Notes: generated from the sequence alone by a model not told the origin. A stretch of DNA of 64,000 nt from Jeotgalibaca ciconiae (GCF_003955755.1 NZ_CP034465.1:496001-560000), one strand, 5' to 3'. Shown: positions 18,406 through 27,387, counted from the first letter of the stretch. A program made the numbers and translations.

Positions 18406-19836
18406 CTATTGAGCAACAATAAAGTAGTACGCCAAAAGAATATTAATTGCTACAATTGCCCAGGACCAGAGAACATTAGATTTAATAAACTCTCTTGGTT
18501 CAAATTTACCATAAGACAGAGCCCATAAGTTCCACGATTGTGTCGGACATGAGTTCGCTACCATACCAACTGGTTGAACGTAGAATAATACAAGTAGTAG
18601 AGGGAATGTTCCAGTTAAAGATGCATCTCCAGCGGTCAACACTGCGCTTACCACACTTGCTAAAGCAATTCCTGATCCCCAAATCATAAACGGTCCTCTA
18701 AATAACGCTAATGGAGCCAGAACCATGAAAATAACAACAATGATTAAGGGGTTATCACCAATCCAGTTTAGTGAACTTCCTAATAGAGTAGAAATGATTG
18801 GAGAAATCAGGCTTGCCGATTTCGAGAACATGTTCAATGTTAAAAGCATACCGATCAGTAACGCAACGTCTGAAATACCATTATGTAATGTCTTCTGTGT
18901 CATCTCTACCGCTCTGGAATAAGTACTTAGATTTCCAGTTAATAGAAGTCCTAAGAATACACCCACGATAAAGTTAAAAATAACTGAAAAACTACTTAAA
19001 TTTCCATACCATATATTAGCAAGGTTTACTACAAGTGATAAGATTACTGGTACAAACGGAACAATAAATGTATATGCTGCTACGTCTTTATTTGCATCAC
19101 TTGTGCCTGAACCGCCATCCATCGCTTTCCATGTGCGAACTTTATTTTTTGTTTTATTATAAGAGAAGATTACAAATGCAACTAAAACTATTAAATGAAC
19201 AATTGTGGCTGACCATGTAAAGGAGTTGAATTTCGTATTGAATCCATTTATGTCGTTATCAAAAAGTGGCTGGAAGAACGCATGTCCTGAGAACTGGCTT
19301 ACATATCCCCCGTTCACATACATGCCTGCTGCAACCGACATAACAAAAGATCCAATTGCTAATTGTTTATTAATACCTATTGAAAAGTAAATTGGTAAAA
19401 TAATGGATCCCATTGCAATAACACTACCCGGCCCGAAAATACTCATGAATAAAGCCGCATTTACTAAAGAAACAATTAATACGAGACTAAGCTGCTTATC
19501 TCCTGCCAGCTCTACAACTCGTTTAATTAAAGAACGAGCAATTCCTGTATCTACCAACACTCTACCAAACCAACTAGCAAAGATAATAATTGCAGTAGTT
19601 TGACCGTATTCTACAGGCCCATCATGAAACACAGTTGATAAATCGGCTACAACTAGATTCCATATACTATCTCCAGGTGCCGCGTTAATGACTGTATTTA
19701 AGACTGATATTGTTGTCCAAATTAATGTTGTTACGAACAAACCGAGTAATAGATTTCCGCCTTTAGCACAATAATAAATAAACCCAAAAAATGATATTGC
19801 TATTATAATTCCAGCAATGATTGTAAAAATATCCAT
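18406..19836 (-). CDS. Ion-transporter superfamily permease, probable organic/sugar acid transporter
   Basis: 476 aa with about 11-12 hydrophobic segments and two inverted halves of the CitM/GntP/DASS type (FGPGSVIAMGSIILP in the first half; LAPLALFRGPFMIWGSG and GMVANSCPTQSWN in the second). No ATPase or PTS motifs. The start is ATG 19836, eight bases after AAAGGAGA; upstream in-frame ATGs are too close to or ahead of that site. Located between uxuA and a hydantoinase-like gene, it is the likely importer for the cluster's acid substrate. Confidence 0.8.
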   Translation of the reverse strand: MDIFTIIAGIIIAISFFGFIYYCAKGGNLLLGLFVTTLIWTTISVLNTVINAAPGDSIWNLVVADLSTVFHDGPVEYGQTTAIIIFASWFGRVLVDTGIARSLIKRVVELAGDKQLSLVLIVSLVNAALFMSIFGPGSVIAMGSIILPIYFSIGINKQLAIGSFVMSVAAGMYVNGGYVSQFSGHAFFQPLFDNDINGFNTKFNSFTWSATIVHLIVLVAFVIFSYNKTKNKVRTWKAMDGGSGTSDANKDVAAYTFIVPFVPVILSLVVNLANIWYGNLSSFSVIFNFIVGVFLGLLLTGNLSTYSRAVEMTQKTLHNGISDVALLIGMLLTLNMFSKSASLISPIISTLLGSSLNWIGDNPLIIVVIFMVLAPLALFRGPFMIWGSGIALASVVSAVLTAGDASLTGTFPLLLVLFYVQPVGMVANSCPTQSWNLWALSYGKFEPREFIKSNVLWSWAIVAINILLAYYFIVAQ

Positions 19837-19933
19837 GATCATTCTCCTTTTCATTATTCAAATTTAAATCAGGACTTTACAAATTCTCCTCCAATAAAAA
19901 TTCTACTGCTCTACCTCCCTGCCTTAATTCTAC

Positions 19934-21013
19934 TTATCTATTGCCCAATCTTTTAGCCATATCCCAGCAACCATTCAAATACATAATGCCAAGAGCACGG
20001 TCATATAGTCCATATCCAGCTCTTACATTTGTTGAATTTTCGCCAAAAATATGTCGTCCATGATCAGGTCGTAAATAACCATCAAACCCTACTTCATATA
20101 AAGCTTTCATTACACCTACAACATCAACCGTTCCATCTTCTGTAAAATGAGAGACTTCTATGAAATCACCATTTTCAGAGACACGCACATTTCGAACATG
20201 CATGAAATGAATGCGGTCATGAAATTTGTGGATCATATCTACTAAGGGATTTGATGGATCTGATCCTAGTGATCCCGTGCAAAAAGTAAGTCCATGATAT
20301 TTACTTGAATTCACTGCTAATAATTTTTCTATGTTCGTATCTTTATTAACCAGTCTTGGCAAACCAAATATTGGAAATGGCGGATCATCTGGATGAATGG
20401 CCATTTTTATATTATATTCCTCACAGGTCGGGATGATTGCATCAATAAAGTATTTGAAGTTTTCACGCAACTTATCATCGTCATATCCCTCGTACGCATG
20501 AAACAATTCTTGTATCTTTGCTAAACGCTCCGGTTCCCAACCCGGCATTGTCATTCCTTGTGATTCTTTTTGCATCAAATCAATTAACTCTTGTGGACTA
20601 ACAGCGTTAATTTTATTATTTTCAAAAAACATCGCTGTCGTGCCATCTTCTAATGGGTGAAACAGGTCCGTCCTTGTCCAATCAAAAATTGGCATAAAAT
20701 TATAACAAACAACTTTTACACCGTTATTCGCCAAATTTTTTAATGTCTCTTTGTAAATACCAATGTATCGATCCCGTGTAGGTAGGCCTAATTTAATATC
20801 TTCATGAACATTGACACTTTCTACAACCGAAGTCTCTAATCCTCGGTCTTTTATATAAGCCACTTCTTCTTTGATTTCCTCTTCCGTCCATAATTCTCCC
20901 GCAACTTTATTATGTAGTGCCCAAACAACTTCTCTTGTATTCGGAATTTGTTTGATATATTCCAAAGGTATTGGATCGTTATCCCGTCCATACCATCTAA
21001 ATGACATTTTCAT
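19934..21013 (-). CDS. uxuA: Mannonate dehydratase
   Basis: 359 aa. MSFRWYGRDNDPIPLEYIKQIP is the UxuA N-terminus; MAIHPDDPPFPIFGLPR, HMHVRN-like FMHVRNVR and YLRPDHGRHI contain metal-ligand His and Asp residues. It dehydrates D-mannonate to 2-keto-3-deoxygluconate. Start ATG 21013 has GAGGAG. It follows uxuB by 21 bp. The downstream 2-keto-3-deoxygluconate kinase and aldolase and uronate isomerase are not in this window. Confidence 0.96.
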   Translation of the reverse strand: MKMSFRWYGRDNDPIPLEYIKQIPNTREVVWALHNKVAGELWTEEEIKEEVAYIKDRGLETSVVESVNVHEDIKLGLPTRDRYIGIYKETLKNLANNGVKVVCYNFMPIFDWTRTDLFHPLEDGTTAMFFENNKINAVSPQELIDLMQKESQGMTMPGWEPERLAKIQELFHAYEGYDDDKLRENFKYFIDAIIPTCEEYNIKMAIHPDDPPFPIFGLPRLVNKDTNIEKLLAVNSSKYHGLTFCTGSLGSDPSNPLVDMIHKFHDRIHFMHVRNVRVSENGDFIEVSHFTEDGTVDVVGVMKALYEVGFDGYLRPDHGRHIFGENSTNVRAGYGLYDRALGIMYLNGCWDMAKRLGNR

Positions 21014-21034
21014 ATTCGTGCTCCTCGCAACATT

Positions 21035-22648
21035 TTATTTTTTATTTGTTAATACTTTTTGGATAGTCGCTCGAACTGCTCCTGGTCCGCTCGTCATTTC
21101 TTCAAAAAGTTGCAATACTTCATTTCCAATACCTGCTTTAAATAAATCAATACCAAAGATTTTCTCATTTGTAAGCAGTTTTTGTATCGCATCCAGTTCT
21201 ACCTTTTCTCCTAATTCGTTATTAGAAAAGATGGGTGTAAGTTCTGTCAATAATGGATCGGGACTCAGTTGGAATACTTCTCCATTGTCATCCACAGCCA
21301 TTAAATAACGTAACCAGCCAGCATACACCAGTGGTATCGCACGTAAAAACGTTACATCCAATTCTTCCGATTGAATGTATGATTTCAGAGTCTCTCCAAA
21401 ACGCACAGACAATTTTTGAGAAGTATCTGATGCAATTCGCTGCGGTGTATCTGGTATAAACGGATTGGACAAACGAACGTTAATCACTTCATCAATAAAC
21501 TCTTTGGGGTCAATAATTTTTGGGTCTTTTACCACGGGAAGTCCTTCATCATATCCTAGCAGCTTAATAAGAGCTACTAAATCTTCATCTTTCATTTCTT
21601 GATAGATGGAAGTATATCCGAGTAAACATCCATAAATCGCTAATGCAGTGTGAAGTGGATTTAAGCAAGTTGTTACTTTCATCGTTTCAACTGCATTAAC
21701 TGTTTCTTTATTCGTAAAGATGATGCCGGTCTCTTCTAATTGTGGCCGTCCATTAGGAAAGAGATCTTCAATAATTAAATATTGTGTTTCTTCTCCATTC
21801 ACATATGGTGCCACAAAAGTATGTCTTTCTGTTTCTTGGGGGCTCATATTAGAGAAACCGATATCTTCTAACATTCTTTGTACTTGTACATCTGGTCGTG
21901 GCGTAATCTTGTCAATCATAGACCAAGGGAAACTAACCGAATTTTTATCATTCAGATATTCTAAGAATTCCTTAGCCACAAAGTCATTTTTGTGCCACTG
22001 TTCTGCAATCGTAAGAACAGCTTCTTCTAGTTTTCTACCGTTTTCTGACATATTATCCATACTTACAAGTGCGAGTGGTAATTTCCCAGCATCAAAGCGC
22101 TCAACAAGTAACGATACTAATTTTCCTAAATAGCTTTCTGCATGCTTCGGTCCGTTTTTAAAGTCTTCTAAGACATGTGGGTAAAAATCCCCATTATTGT
22201 TAGTTAAGCTATACCCTTTTTCCGTAATTGTGAAACTAATCAATTGTAATGAAGGAGATTGAACAAGTTCTCTTAATGTTTGATAATCTGATGAATGCGT
22301 ATCCATTTTTAAATAAGCTGAAATACTAGAAACCAGGTCATAATTTACATCACCATTGCTCTTCAACGTTACATTAATTGTTAAATCATCAAAAGATTGT
22401 AAAACATCTACAATCTCGTAGTCATAGCCTTCCACCATGACGATCCCGGTGTCATCAATCCCCTTGTTTAATAATTCTTGCTGCGCAGGCGCTAAAAAAG
22501 CTCTGAATATATTTCCCGCACCGAAGTGAATCCATTTTGGTTTTTTCATAGTTCTTTTCTTTACTTCTTCATAATCAAATTCAGGAACGTTAAAGCCGCT
22601 TTCTATTAATCGATTCTTTTCCTTTAGAATATTTTTATTTAATTCCAT
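21035..22648 (-). CDS. uxuB: Fructuronate reductase (mannitol dehydrogenase family)
   Basis: 537 aa. HFGAGNIFRAFLAP is the NAD-binding N-terminus of polyol dehydrogenases, and the catalytic segment has ITPRPDV and TTCLNPLHTALAI. In the UxuB-type family the reaction is D-fructuronate to D-mannonate, fitting uxuA next door; mannitol dehydrogenase activity is less likely here. First gene of the minus-strand unit; start ATG behind GAGGA. Confidence 0.92.
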   Translation of the reverse strand: MELNKNILKEKNRLIESGFNVPEFDYEEVKKRTMKKPKWIHFGAGNIFRAFLAPAQQELLNKGIDDTGIVMVEGYDYEIVDVLQSFDDLTINVTLKSNGDVNYDLVSSISAYLKMDTHSSDYQTLRELVQSPSLQLISFTITEKGYSLTNNNGDFYPHVLEDFKNGPKHAESYLGKLVSLLVERFDAGKLPLALVSMDNMSENGRKLEEAVLTIAEQWHKNDFVAKEFLEYLNDKNSVSFPWSMIDKITPRPDVQVQRMLEDIGFSNMSPQETERHTFVAPYVNGEETQYLIIEDLFPNGRPQLEETGIIFTNKETVNAVETMKVTTCLNPLHTALAIYGCLLGYTSIYQEMKDEDLVALIKLLGYDEGLPVVKDPKIIDPKEFIDEVINVRLSNPFIPDTPQRIASDTSQKLSVRFGETLKSYIQSEELDVTFLRAIPLVYAGWLRYLMAVDDNGEVFQLSPDPLLTELTPIFSNNELGEKVELDAIQKLLTNEKIFGIDLFKAGIGNEVLQLFEEMTSGPGAVRATIQKVLTNKK

Positions 22649-22820
22649 TATTTATCCTCGATTCTATGCTATAATTTTTATGTCAAACTGATATATTAGT
22701 ATCTTACAACACCACTTGTTTTTTTGCAAGCACTTTCAAAAAAATGTATTTTTAAATTTCGTTTATAGGATACCTATTCATGAATGTGGTATATTAATGT
22801 ATAAACAGGAGGTGGAACAA
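22649..22820. promoter_or_regulatory. Divergent uxuB/uxuR control region
   Basis: 172 bp between divergent genes. TGCAAGCACTTTCA (22725-22738) fits the cre consensus except the central G. ATAGGATACCTAT (22765-22777) and GATATATTAGTATC (around 22690) are short palindromes that could be sites for the adjacent GntR protein. TATAAT at about 22669 preceded by TGC is an extended -10 on the plus strand; the promoter facing uxuB is not clear. Confidence 0.5.
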
Positions 22821-23522
22821 GTGGCGAGAATTTTCAACTATCAAAACGTAGCTTATCAAGTAATTAAAGATTTAATATTAAAGTCAGATTTAGTTCCTGA
22901 CCAGAAAGTATCTAAAAAAGATTTGACACAGCTACTTGGCATCGGAGATACGCCAGTACGTGAAGCAATTATCCAGCTTAGAGAAGAAGGTTTATTACGC
23001 GTGGTACCTCAAAGCGGAACTTTTGTTTCAAAAATAAACTTACAAGAAGTAAAAGAAGCTCGTTTTGTTCGCCAAAATATTGAACGATTAGTTGTAGAAG
23101 AGGCTTTTGATAAAATCAAAGCTAATGAAATTCAAGAATTAGAAAACAAAGTAACCATTCAGCAAGCTTATAAAGTGACTATGCAGCATGATTATATGGA
23201 TACAGGTAATCATGATATATTTTTCAAATTGGATGAGGAATTTCATGAATTTTTTTATCAAATTGCAAACAAAAGACATGTCTGGGAATGGATGCAAATG
23301 CTGAATATTTCTTTGAATCGATACCGATATTTGCGAATTGAGCTAAAAGATTTAAGTTGGGACGGAATTATTGAAGAACACGAGAACATTGTAACTCTCA
23401 TCAAAGAAGGAAAGAAAAAAGAATTAGGGGAACAAATTGTTGCTCATTTAGATATGTTTGATAAGGATGTGGATATAGTAATTAATGCTTTTCCTGAATA
23501 TTTTGACCTTGAAGGAGAGTAA
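22821..23522 (+). CDS. uxuR: FadR-subfamily GntR regulator, likely uronate-responsive
   Basis: 233 aa. Winged helix at residues 10-70 (KVSKKDLTQLLGIGDTPVREAIIQLREEGLLRVV) and a C-terminal all-helical FCD ligand domain with metal-ligand-like residues (DEEFHEFFY). I start it at GTG 22821, seven bases after AGGAGGTGG; a longer frame from 22716 reads through the promoter. It is divergent from uxuB. UxuR/ExuR-type repression relieved by fructuronate or a related acid is inferred from family and position. Confidence 0.85.
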   Translation: MARIFNYQNVAYQVIKDLILKSDLVPDQKVSKKDLTQLLGIGDTPVREAIIQLREEGLLRVVPQSGTFVSKINLQEVKEARFVRQNIERLVVEEAFDKIKANEIQELENKVTIQQAYKVTMQHDYMDTGNHDIFFKLDEEFHEFFYQIANKRHVWEWMQMLNISLNRYRYLRIELKDLSWDGIIEEHENIVTLIKEGKKKELGEQIVAHLDMFDKDVDIVINAFPEYFDLEGE

Positions 23523-23548
23523 TTTTTACGAATTTCTTACAGTAAATT

Positions 23549-23574
23549 AACCGAAAGCCAAGATACTTTGGTTT
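23549..23574 (+). terminator. Possible terminator of uxuR
   Basis: AACCGAAAGCC and a near-complement ACTTTGGTTT form an imperfect stem shortly past the stop, followed by only a short T-rich tract. Confidence 0.4.
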
Positions 23575-23579
23575 AAATA

Positions 23580-23745
23580 CTCTGTTATAGAAGGTGGAAG
23601 ACCAATTGTCCTATTACGATTAACATATGCACAACTACTTTTCTCCAGATTCTTCAGAAAAGTTTGAGCGGTATTTGGGAATAACCGATATGTATGAGTA
23701 TGAGAATGCGCAACATAGAAGCCTAAAAAATATAATACTTAATCA
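23580..23745 (+). other. Unrecognised coding-like remnant
   Basis: GAAGGTGGAAGACCAATTG and a frame encoding YLGITDMYEYENAQHRSLKN look protein-like, but no start with a ribosome binding site opens it, and the frame runs through the following terminator. I could not assign a family. Confidence 0.3.
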
Positions 23746-23747
23746 AC

Positions 23748-23778
23748 AAAAAAAAGAGCTGAAATGCTCTTTTTTTTT
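23748..23778. terminator. Bidirectional terminator ending the zinc operon
   Basis: AAAAAGAGC, six-base loop, GCTCTTTTT, with A and T runs on both sides. Confidence 0.9.
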
Positions 23779-23780
23779 AT

Positions 23781-24164
23781 TTATAAATTTATCCGATTTT
23801 CGAAATAGGCCGAGATTTCCATTATTTCTTTTTCTGTTAATTTTTTTTCCTTCATTTGCTTGATTATTTCTTTTTGAAGGGTCCTATGCATTTCCCAAAA
23901 TCCATCTATCAAAAGGAAATAAGAGGGATCATACTCCGAAAAAGCAGGATAAAGTGCTATAAATTCACCATAAGTAAGATTCTCATCTTCAGTGAATTCA
24001 CGAACAAACCCCTTATCCAACGCTTGTTTTGTGGGTTGTCCATTTTCTTGCAAAATATTCTGCTTTACCAAGTTCAAAAATACTTCTTCTTTTGTAGTAG
24101 CAACTCCTTTTGACAAACAATAACGGTACCCCTCTTCTACAAGTGGTGGATAAATAATCTTCAT
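23781..24164 (-). CDS. Uncharacterised 127-aa protein of the zinc-starvation operon
   Basis: 127 aa, acidic and soluble, no Cys pair or His cluster, one Cys only. It reads [20 protein letters not shown] and ends in a Lys/Glu-rich helix. I do not recognise the family. Its ATG overlaps the rpmF stop (ATGA) without a strong Shine-Dalgarno, so translation is probably coupled to bL32. As the last gene behind a Zur box it should be induced by zinc limitation. A role in ribosome remodelling or zinc sparing is only inference. Confidence 0.75.
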   Translation of the reverse strand: MKIIYPPLVEEGYRYCLSKGVATTKEEVFLNLVKQNILQENGQPTKQALDKGFVREFTEDENLTYGEFIALYPAFSEYDPSYFLLIDGFWEMHRTLQKEIIKQMKEKKLTEKEIMEISAYFENRINL

Positions 24165-24328
24165 TCTATCACTTTTCTTCCTTTATAATATCCTTTCAAA
24201 GATACATGATGGCTTCTCTGATAATCATCTGTTTCCTCATTAAAAGAAATCGTCGGTAAACTTAGCTTCTTATGCATACGACGTAATCTTTTTTTCGCTT
24301 TTGATGTTTTTCTTGCTGGTACAGCCAT
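24161..24328 (-). CDS. rpmF: Ribosomal protein bL32, zinc-free paralogue
   Basis: 55 aa, [19 protein letters not shown] at the start and [17 protein letters not shown] at the end, clearly bL32. It has no cysteine, whereas the standard zinc-binding form carries a CxxC ribbon, so this is the C-minus form that can replace it under zinc starvation. ATG 24328 lies behind GGGAGGG. It is fourth in the Zur-controlled unit. Confidence 0.95.
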   Translation of the reverse strand: MAVPARKTSKAKKRLRRMHKKLSLPTISFNEETDDYQRSHHVSLKGYYKGRKVIE

Positions 24329-24345
24329 TTTTACCCTCCCACTAA

Positions 24346-24468
24346 TTATTTTTCACTTTTACGCTTTTTTCTTTTGTGTTCATGAATAATTTTTAAAGCT
24401 CTTTTTTTTGTTTTTATATTCGTGCTTTTTAATCGACGGTATGCACTTGATACATCTTGTTTCTCCAC
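24346..24468 (-). CDS. Small basic protein, resembles the 'putative metal homeostasis protein' family
   Basis: 40 aa: a short acidic start, then [10 protein letters not shown] and [17 protein letters not shown], almost all Lys/Arg in the C-terminal half. The start is GTG 24468 seven bases after AGGAG; the overlapping ATG is out of frame and stops early. The layout matches a tiny lactic-acid-bacterial family I recall as a putative metal homeostasis protein; function is unproven. Basic composition would suit RNA or ribosome contact. Placed between the COG0523 GTPase and bL32 in the zinc operon. Confidence 0.75.
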   Translation of the reverse strand: MEKQDVSSAYRRLKSTNIKTKKRALKIIHEHKRKKRKSEK

Positions 24469-24479
24469 ATTTTTCACTC

Positions 24480-25502
24480 CTAATCTTTTACATAAGACAA
24501 TTGAATTAGTTCTTCAAAAGCATCATGGATTGTCTTAACATCCAATTCATTACCAATTAATACAATTTGTGATTGTATATTTTCCTTGGTAAGTTGATTT
24601 ACCAATTCAAATCGGTAATGGACACTCACACCTTGTAAAGCAATCGGAACCTCTCGATTGGCTAGATTTAAGATTCCTTTGTATCGATAGAGTTTGCCAC
24701 TAAAATTCACCAGTAGCCAATCTAACCACATACAAAATAGATTCTCATCAAGGATCTGATCCGTAGTTAGATAGATGGATTGAAATCCTTCATGAGAATG
24801 ATCATGATGGTGGTGCTCATGGCCATGTTCGTGGTGGTCATGAGCTAAATGCGCTTCTGTTTCTTTAAATTTTTCAGGCAGATCATGGAAAAGTTGTAAA
24901 TCAAAAAAGTCATTTTCCAGATAGTTTTCTGTTAGTGAAAACGTTCGAAAATCTGCTAAAGGATTAATTTTTGCTAGATTACTTTTTATTACTTCTTCAG
25001 ATGTGAAAAAAGATTCATCTACTTTTGAAAGTATGAAACGATCCGCCATTGATATTTGTTTGTAGGCTTCAGGGTAAACAGACAAATTCGCTTGATAATT
25101 TACGCAATCCACGACCGTTAATACACTATCGATGTAAAAGTAACTCGAAAGAAAAGGCGATAAATAAATGGTTTGGATAACAGGTTGCGGATCTGCAATT
25201 CCCGTAGTTTCAATGATTACTTTCTGGACCGTTCGTTCTTGTTCAGACAATATTTCTAATATCGCTTGAAGAGTAGAAGCTAAATCCGCTCTCAGATTAC
25301 AACAAATACATCCATTATTTAATTGGAAAATTTCTTCTTTCTCATGGATTAATAATTGGTGATCAATATTTACTTCACCAAGCTCATTTATAATAATCAC
25401 AATTTCTTCAGCAGGTATTTCTGTCTGTTTTATGATTTCATTAATGAGCGTCGTTTTTCCCGAACCTAGAAAACCGGTTACAACTGTCACAGGTATGCCC
25501 AT
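24480..25502 (-). CDS. COG0523 zinc-metallochaperone GTPase (CobW/ZigA/YciC type)
   Basis: 340 aa. P-loop GFLGSGKTT (10-18), metal-binding CICC (65-68) in NNGCICCNLR, SKVD as NKxD-like guanine motif, and a His/Asp-rich loop near 218-240 (DHHEHGHEHHHHDHSH). C-terminal CobW_C domain. These proteins deliver zinc to client enzymes during starvation. Second gene after the Cys-less uS14, with the Zur box upstream, so the zinc rather than cobalt branch is favoured. Confidence 0.93.
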   Translation of the reverse strand: MGIPVTVVTGFLGSGKTTLINEIIKQTEIPAEEIVIIINELGEVNIDHQLLIHEKEEIFQLNNGCICCNLRADLASTLQAILEILSEQERTVQKVIIETTGIADPQPVIQTIYLSPFLSSYFYIDSVLTVVDCVNYQANLSVYPEAYKQISMADRFILSKVDESFFTSEEVIKSNLAKINPLADFRTFSLTENYLENDFFDLQLFHDLPEKFKETEAHLAHDHHEHGHEHHHHDHSHEGFQSIYLTTDQILDENLFCMWLDWLLVNFSGKLYRYKGILNLANREVPIALQGVSVHYRFELVNQLTKENIQSQIVLIGNELDVKTIHDAFEELIQLSYVKD

Positions 25503-25528
25503 TCTACTTCATCCCTTCTGTTCTTTGA

Positions 25529-25798
25529 TTACCAGCTTGCTTTTTTCACTCCTGGAATTTGTCCTTTATGCGCTAATTCTCGGAATTTAATTCTAGATAC
25601 TCCAAACTTACGCATATACGCTCTCGGTCGTCCATCTATTCGATCTCTATTTTTGAGACGATTGGGATGAGAATCAATTGGTAATTTTGCTAATGCTTCA
25701 TAATCACCTTTTTCCTTTAATTCATGTCGTATATTTGCAAATTTTTCAATCAGCTCTTTTTGTTTCGCTGATTTTGCTATTTTAGATTTTTTTGCCAT
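25529..25798 (-). CDS. rpsN2: Ribosomal protein uS14, zinc-independent paralogue
   Basis: 89 aa with [20 protein letters not shown], the uS14 C-terminal signature, but no cysteine at all, so this is the long C-minus form rather than the zinc-binding 61-aa form. ATG 25798 has AAAGGA; a longer frame from 25840 crosses the Zur box. First gene of the zinc operon, it would let ribosomes be built without zinc. Confidence 0.95.
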   Translation of the reverse strand: MAKKSKIAKSAKQKELIEKFANIRHELKEKGDYEALAKLPIDSHPNRLKNRDRIDGRPRAYMRKFGVSRIKFRELAHKGQIPGVKKASW

Positions 25799-25827
25799 AT
25801 GGAATCCTTTCTTCTTTACATTCTTAT

Positions 25828-25888
25828 AAAACGTAATCATTACGTTTTAGATAAAACGAATTATAACAACTCATCTTTTAACTGTCAA
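25828..25888 (-). promoter_or_regulatory. Promoter and Zur box of the zinc operon
   Basis: Minus strand TTGACA (25883-25888), 17 bp, TATAAT (25860-25865). Just downstream, 25828-25848 is a perfect palindrome: AAAACGTAAT, a central C, ATTACGTTTT. It matches the Zur consensus TCGTAATNATTACGA in its core. Position over the early transcribed region fits zinc-dependent repression. Confidence 0.93.
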
Positions 25889-26049
25889 TGAAAATACACA
25901 TGAAATTTCATTCAGATAAACATACCGTCAATCATCAAATTAAAAAACTGCAAGTATAAGAACCATTTTACTATTCGCTTGCATCCCTTCTGTTATACAC
26001 GCTACAATAGAAAAAACAACATTATCCTATAAGAAATAAGGTGTTATAC

Positions 26050-26652
26050 ATGAATACAAATAATATTAAAAAGCAAAATAGCCATTTAGATTTAACAAAT
26101 GAAAAAGTTCAAGAGGTTCTTTTTCTTTATAAAGATTATGAAGAAGTACCATACATTTCTCCCAAACGAAATTTAGAAGAATGGCTACAAGATGTTCGTA
26201 TCGGATCTGAGAGCTTAGTTCCTAAAAGAAACATGATTCGATACGAAGAAGACATTCTGCCCGGCCACCTTATTTTGTTATGGAGAATTGATTTTGGAAC
26301 TTTTACTAGTATAAGCGGTTATCCGAAGTATTTTGAATACAATTATGGTATCAATGGGGAACAAGCTCTTGAAGAGTTGCTGGAGAAGGCTTATGCAAGA
26401 GAGTTATCTGCTACTGAGTCATTGCAGCATCTGAATGCGGCTCAATTAAAAGCAATCTTAAAACAATTCGACATTGGTGGTTTTTCAAAATTAAACAAAA
26501 CAGCTTTGATGGAACTTGCTCAAGAAAAAATCAGCGAAGAGCAGTTAATCCCTTTCGTCAAAGTTAGAGGGTACGAAATCACTCCAGAAGGTAAAGAACT
26601 TCTTGTGAAATATCCAGAATCAGTAGACCGTCATCCAAAGAAAAAATATTAA
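26050..26652 (+). CDS. Uncharacterised protein with a SAP-like helix-hairpin motif
   Basis: 200 aa, soluble. Residues about 128-165 (LNAAQLKAILKQFDIGG, then KTALMELAQEKI) look like a SAP motif, a short helix-extended loop-helix found in DNA-binding proteins. The N-terminal half is unrecognised. ATG 26050 follows AAGGTG; upstream TTGCAT-18-TACAAT is a plausible promoter. A single-gene unit ending at a strong terminator. Confidence 0.7.
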   Translation: MNTNNIKKQNSHLDLTNEKVQEVLFLYKDYEEVPYISPKRNLEEWLQDVRIGSESLVPKRNMIRYEEDILPGHLILLWRIDFGTFTSISGYPKYFEYNYGINGEQALEELLEKAYARELSATESLQHLNAAQLKAILKQFDIGGFSKLNKTALMELAQEKISEEQLIPFVKVRGYEITPEGKELLVKYPESVDRHPKKKY

Positions 26653-26721
26653 TTTCAATCATCTTGAAAAAAACTGTCGAAAAAGATGTGCGGCTAAGGA
26701 AAAACGAACTCAATAACATAA

Positions 26722-26761
26722 TAAATAGACTAGGACAAATAACTTTTGTCCTAGTCTATTT
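26722..26761. terminator. Bidirectional terminator
   Basis: AAATAGACTAGGACAA and its complement around a 5-8 base loop, between convergent genes. Confidence 0.92.
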
Positions 26762-26765
26762 ACCT

Positions 26766-27344
26766 TTATTCAGCTTTTATTTCCTCTTCGGTTACCCATT
26801 TGTGATTTTTTATCGTTTCCCCGCCGGTTGTCGGTTTATAATCAATCATATACACAGTCGTTTCTTCTACAGAATCGATAATAGCTGTTGCGCCTTCCAT
26901 CCCTTCCATATGTTTCGCTTCTACAGTGACTTCCTCACCAGGATCAAAAGGTTCACTTCCAGCATCTAGAATTTCTTCCTGAACAATCCATTTATGATTT
27001 TCTACACGTGGATCACCATTAGTAGGATCATAAGATATTTCATAAGCATACGTTTCAAATGCCCCTACTACCGTAGCTTCTGCGCCTTCCATTCCATCCA
27101 TATGTCCCTGTTGAATGATTACTGCATCCCCAACAGAAAAAGTAGAATTTTCAGCTTTCTCTAATCCTTCTGGTATTTCTCCGGAATCATCATGAACCAT
27201 TTCATCCATATCATGATTTTCCATATCAGACATACTTGCAGACTCGCTTGATGTTCCTTCATTATTAACATTTGTTGAACAAGCGGCAAGTAATAAGGCT
27301 GCGGAAATTGCTCCCAATCCAATAATTTTTTTCTTGTATTTCAT
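26766..27344 (-). CDS. ydhK: YdhK-type lipoprotein, two DUF1541 domains
   Basis: 192 aa. Signal peptide with lipobox LLAAC (Cys22), a Met/His/Asp-rich linker (MSDMENHDMDEMVHDD), then two copies of the ~60-aa DUF1541 fold (QGHMDGMEGAEATVVGAF and AKHMEGMEGATAIIDSV, each followed by a NHKWxxxEEI tail). Anchored outside the membrane. The HMxGMxGA motifs and the methionine-rich linker could bind copper. A CopY-like box upstream places it in the copper regulon. Function in the family is not established. Confidence 0.88.
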   Translation of the reverse strand: MKYKKKIIGLGAISAALLLAACSTNVNNEGTSSESASMSDMENHDMDEMVHDDSGEIPEGLEKAENSTFSVGDAVIIQQGHMDGMEGAEATVVGAFETYAYEISYDPTNGDPRVENHKWIVQEEILDAGSEPFDPGEEVTVEAKHMEGMEGATAIIDSVEETTVYMIDYKPTTGGETIKNHKWVTEEEIKAE

Positions 27345-27371
27345 GAAAATAACCCTCTCCTAACCATATTT

Positions 27372-27387
27372 GTTTACAGTTGTAAAC
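27372..27387 (-). promoter_or_regulatory. CopY-type copper operator upstream of ydhK
   Basis: GTTTACAGTTGTAAAC, containing TACAnnTGTA, 28 bp before the start codon. Its complement is exactly the sequence found upstream of copB. Confidence 0.85.

Noticed and set aside
23627-23863. 78-aa plus-strand ORF
   Set aside because: No ribosome binding site, and the second half runs through a terminator into the antisense of the next gene.
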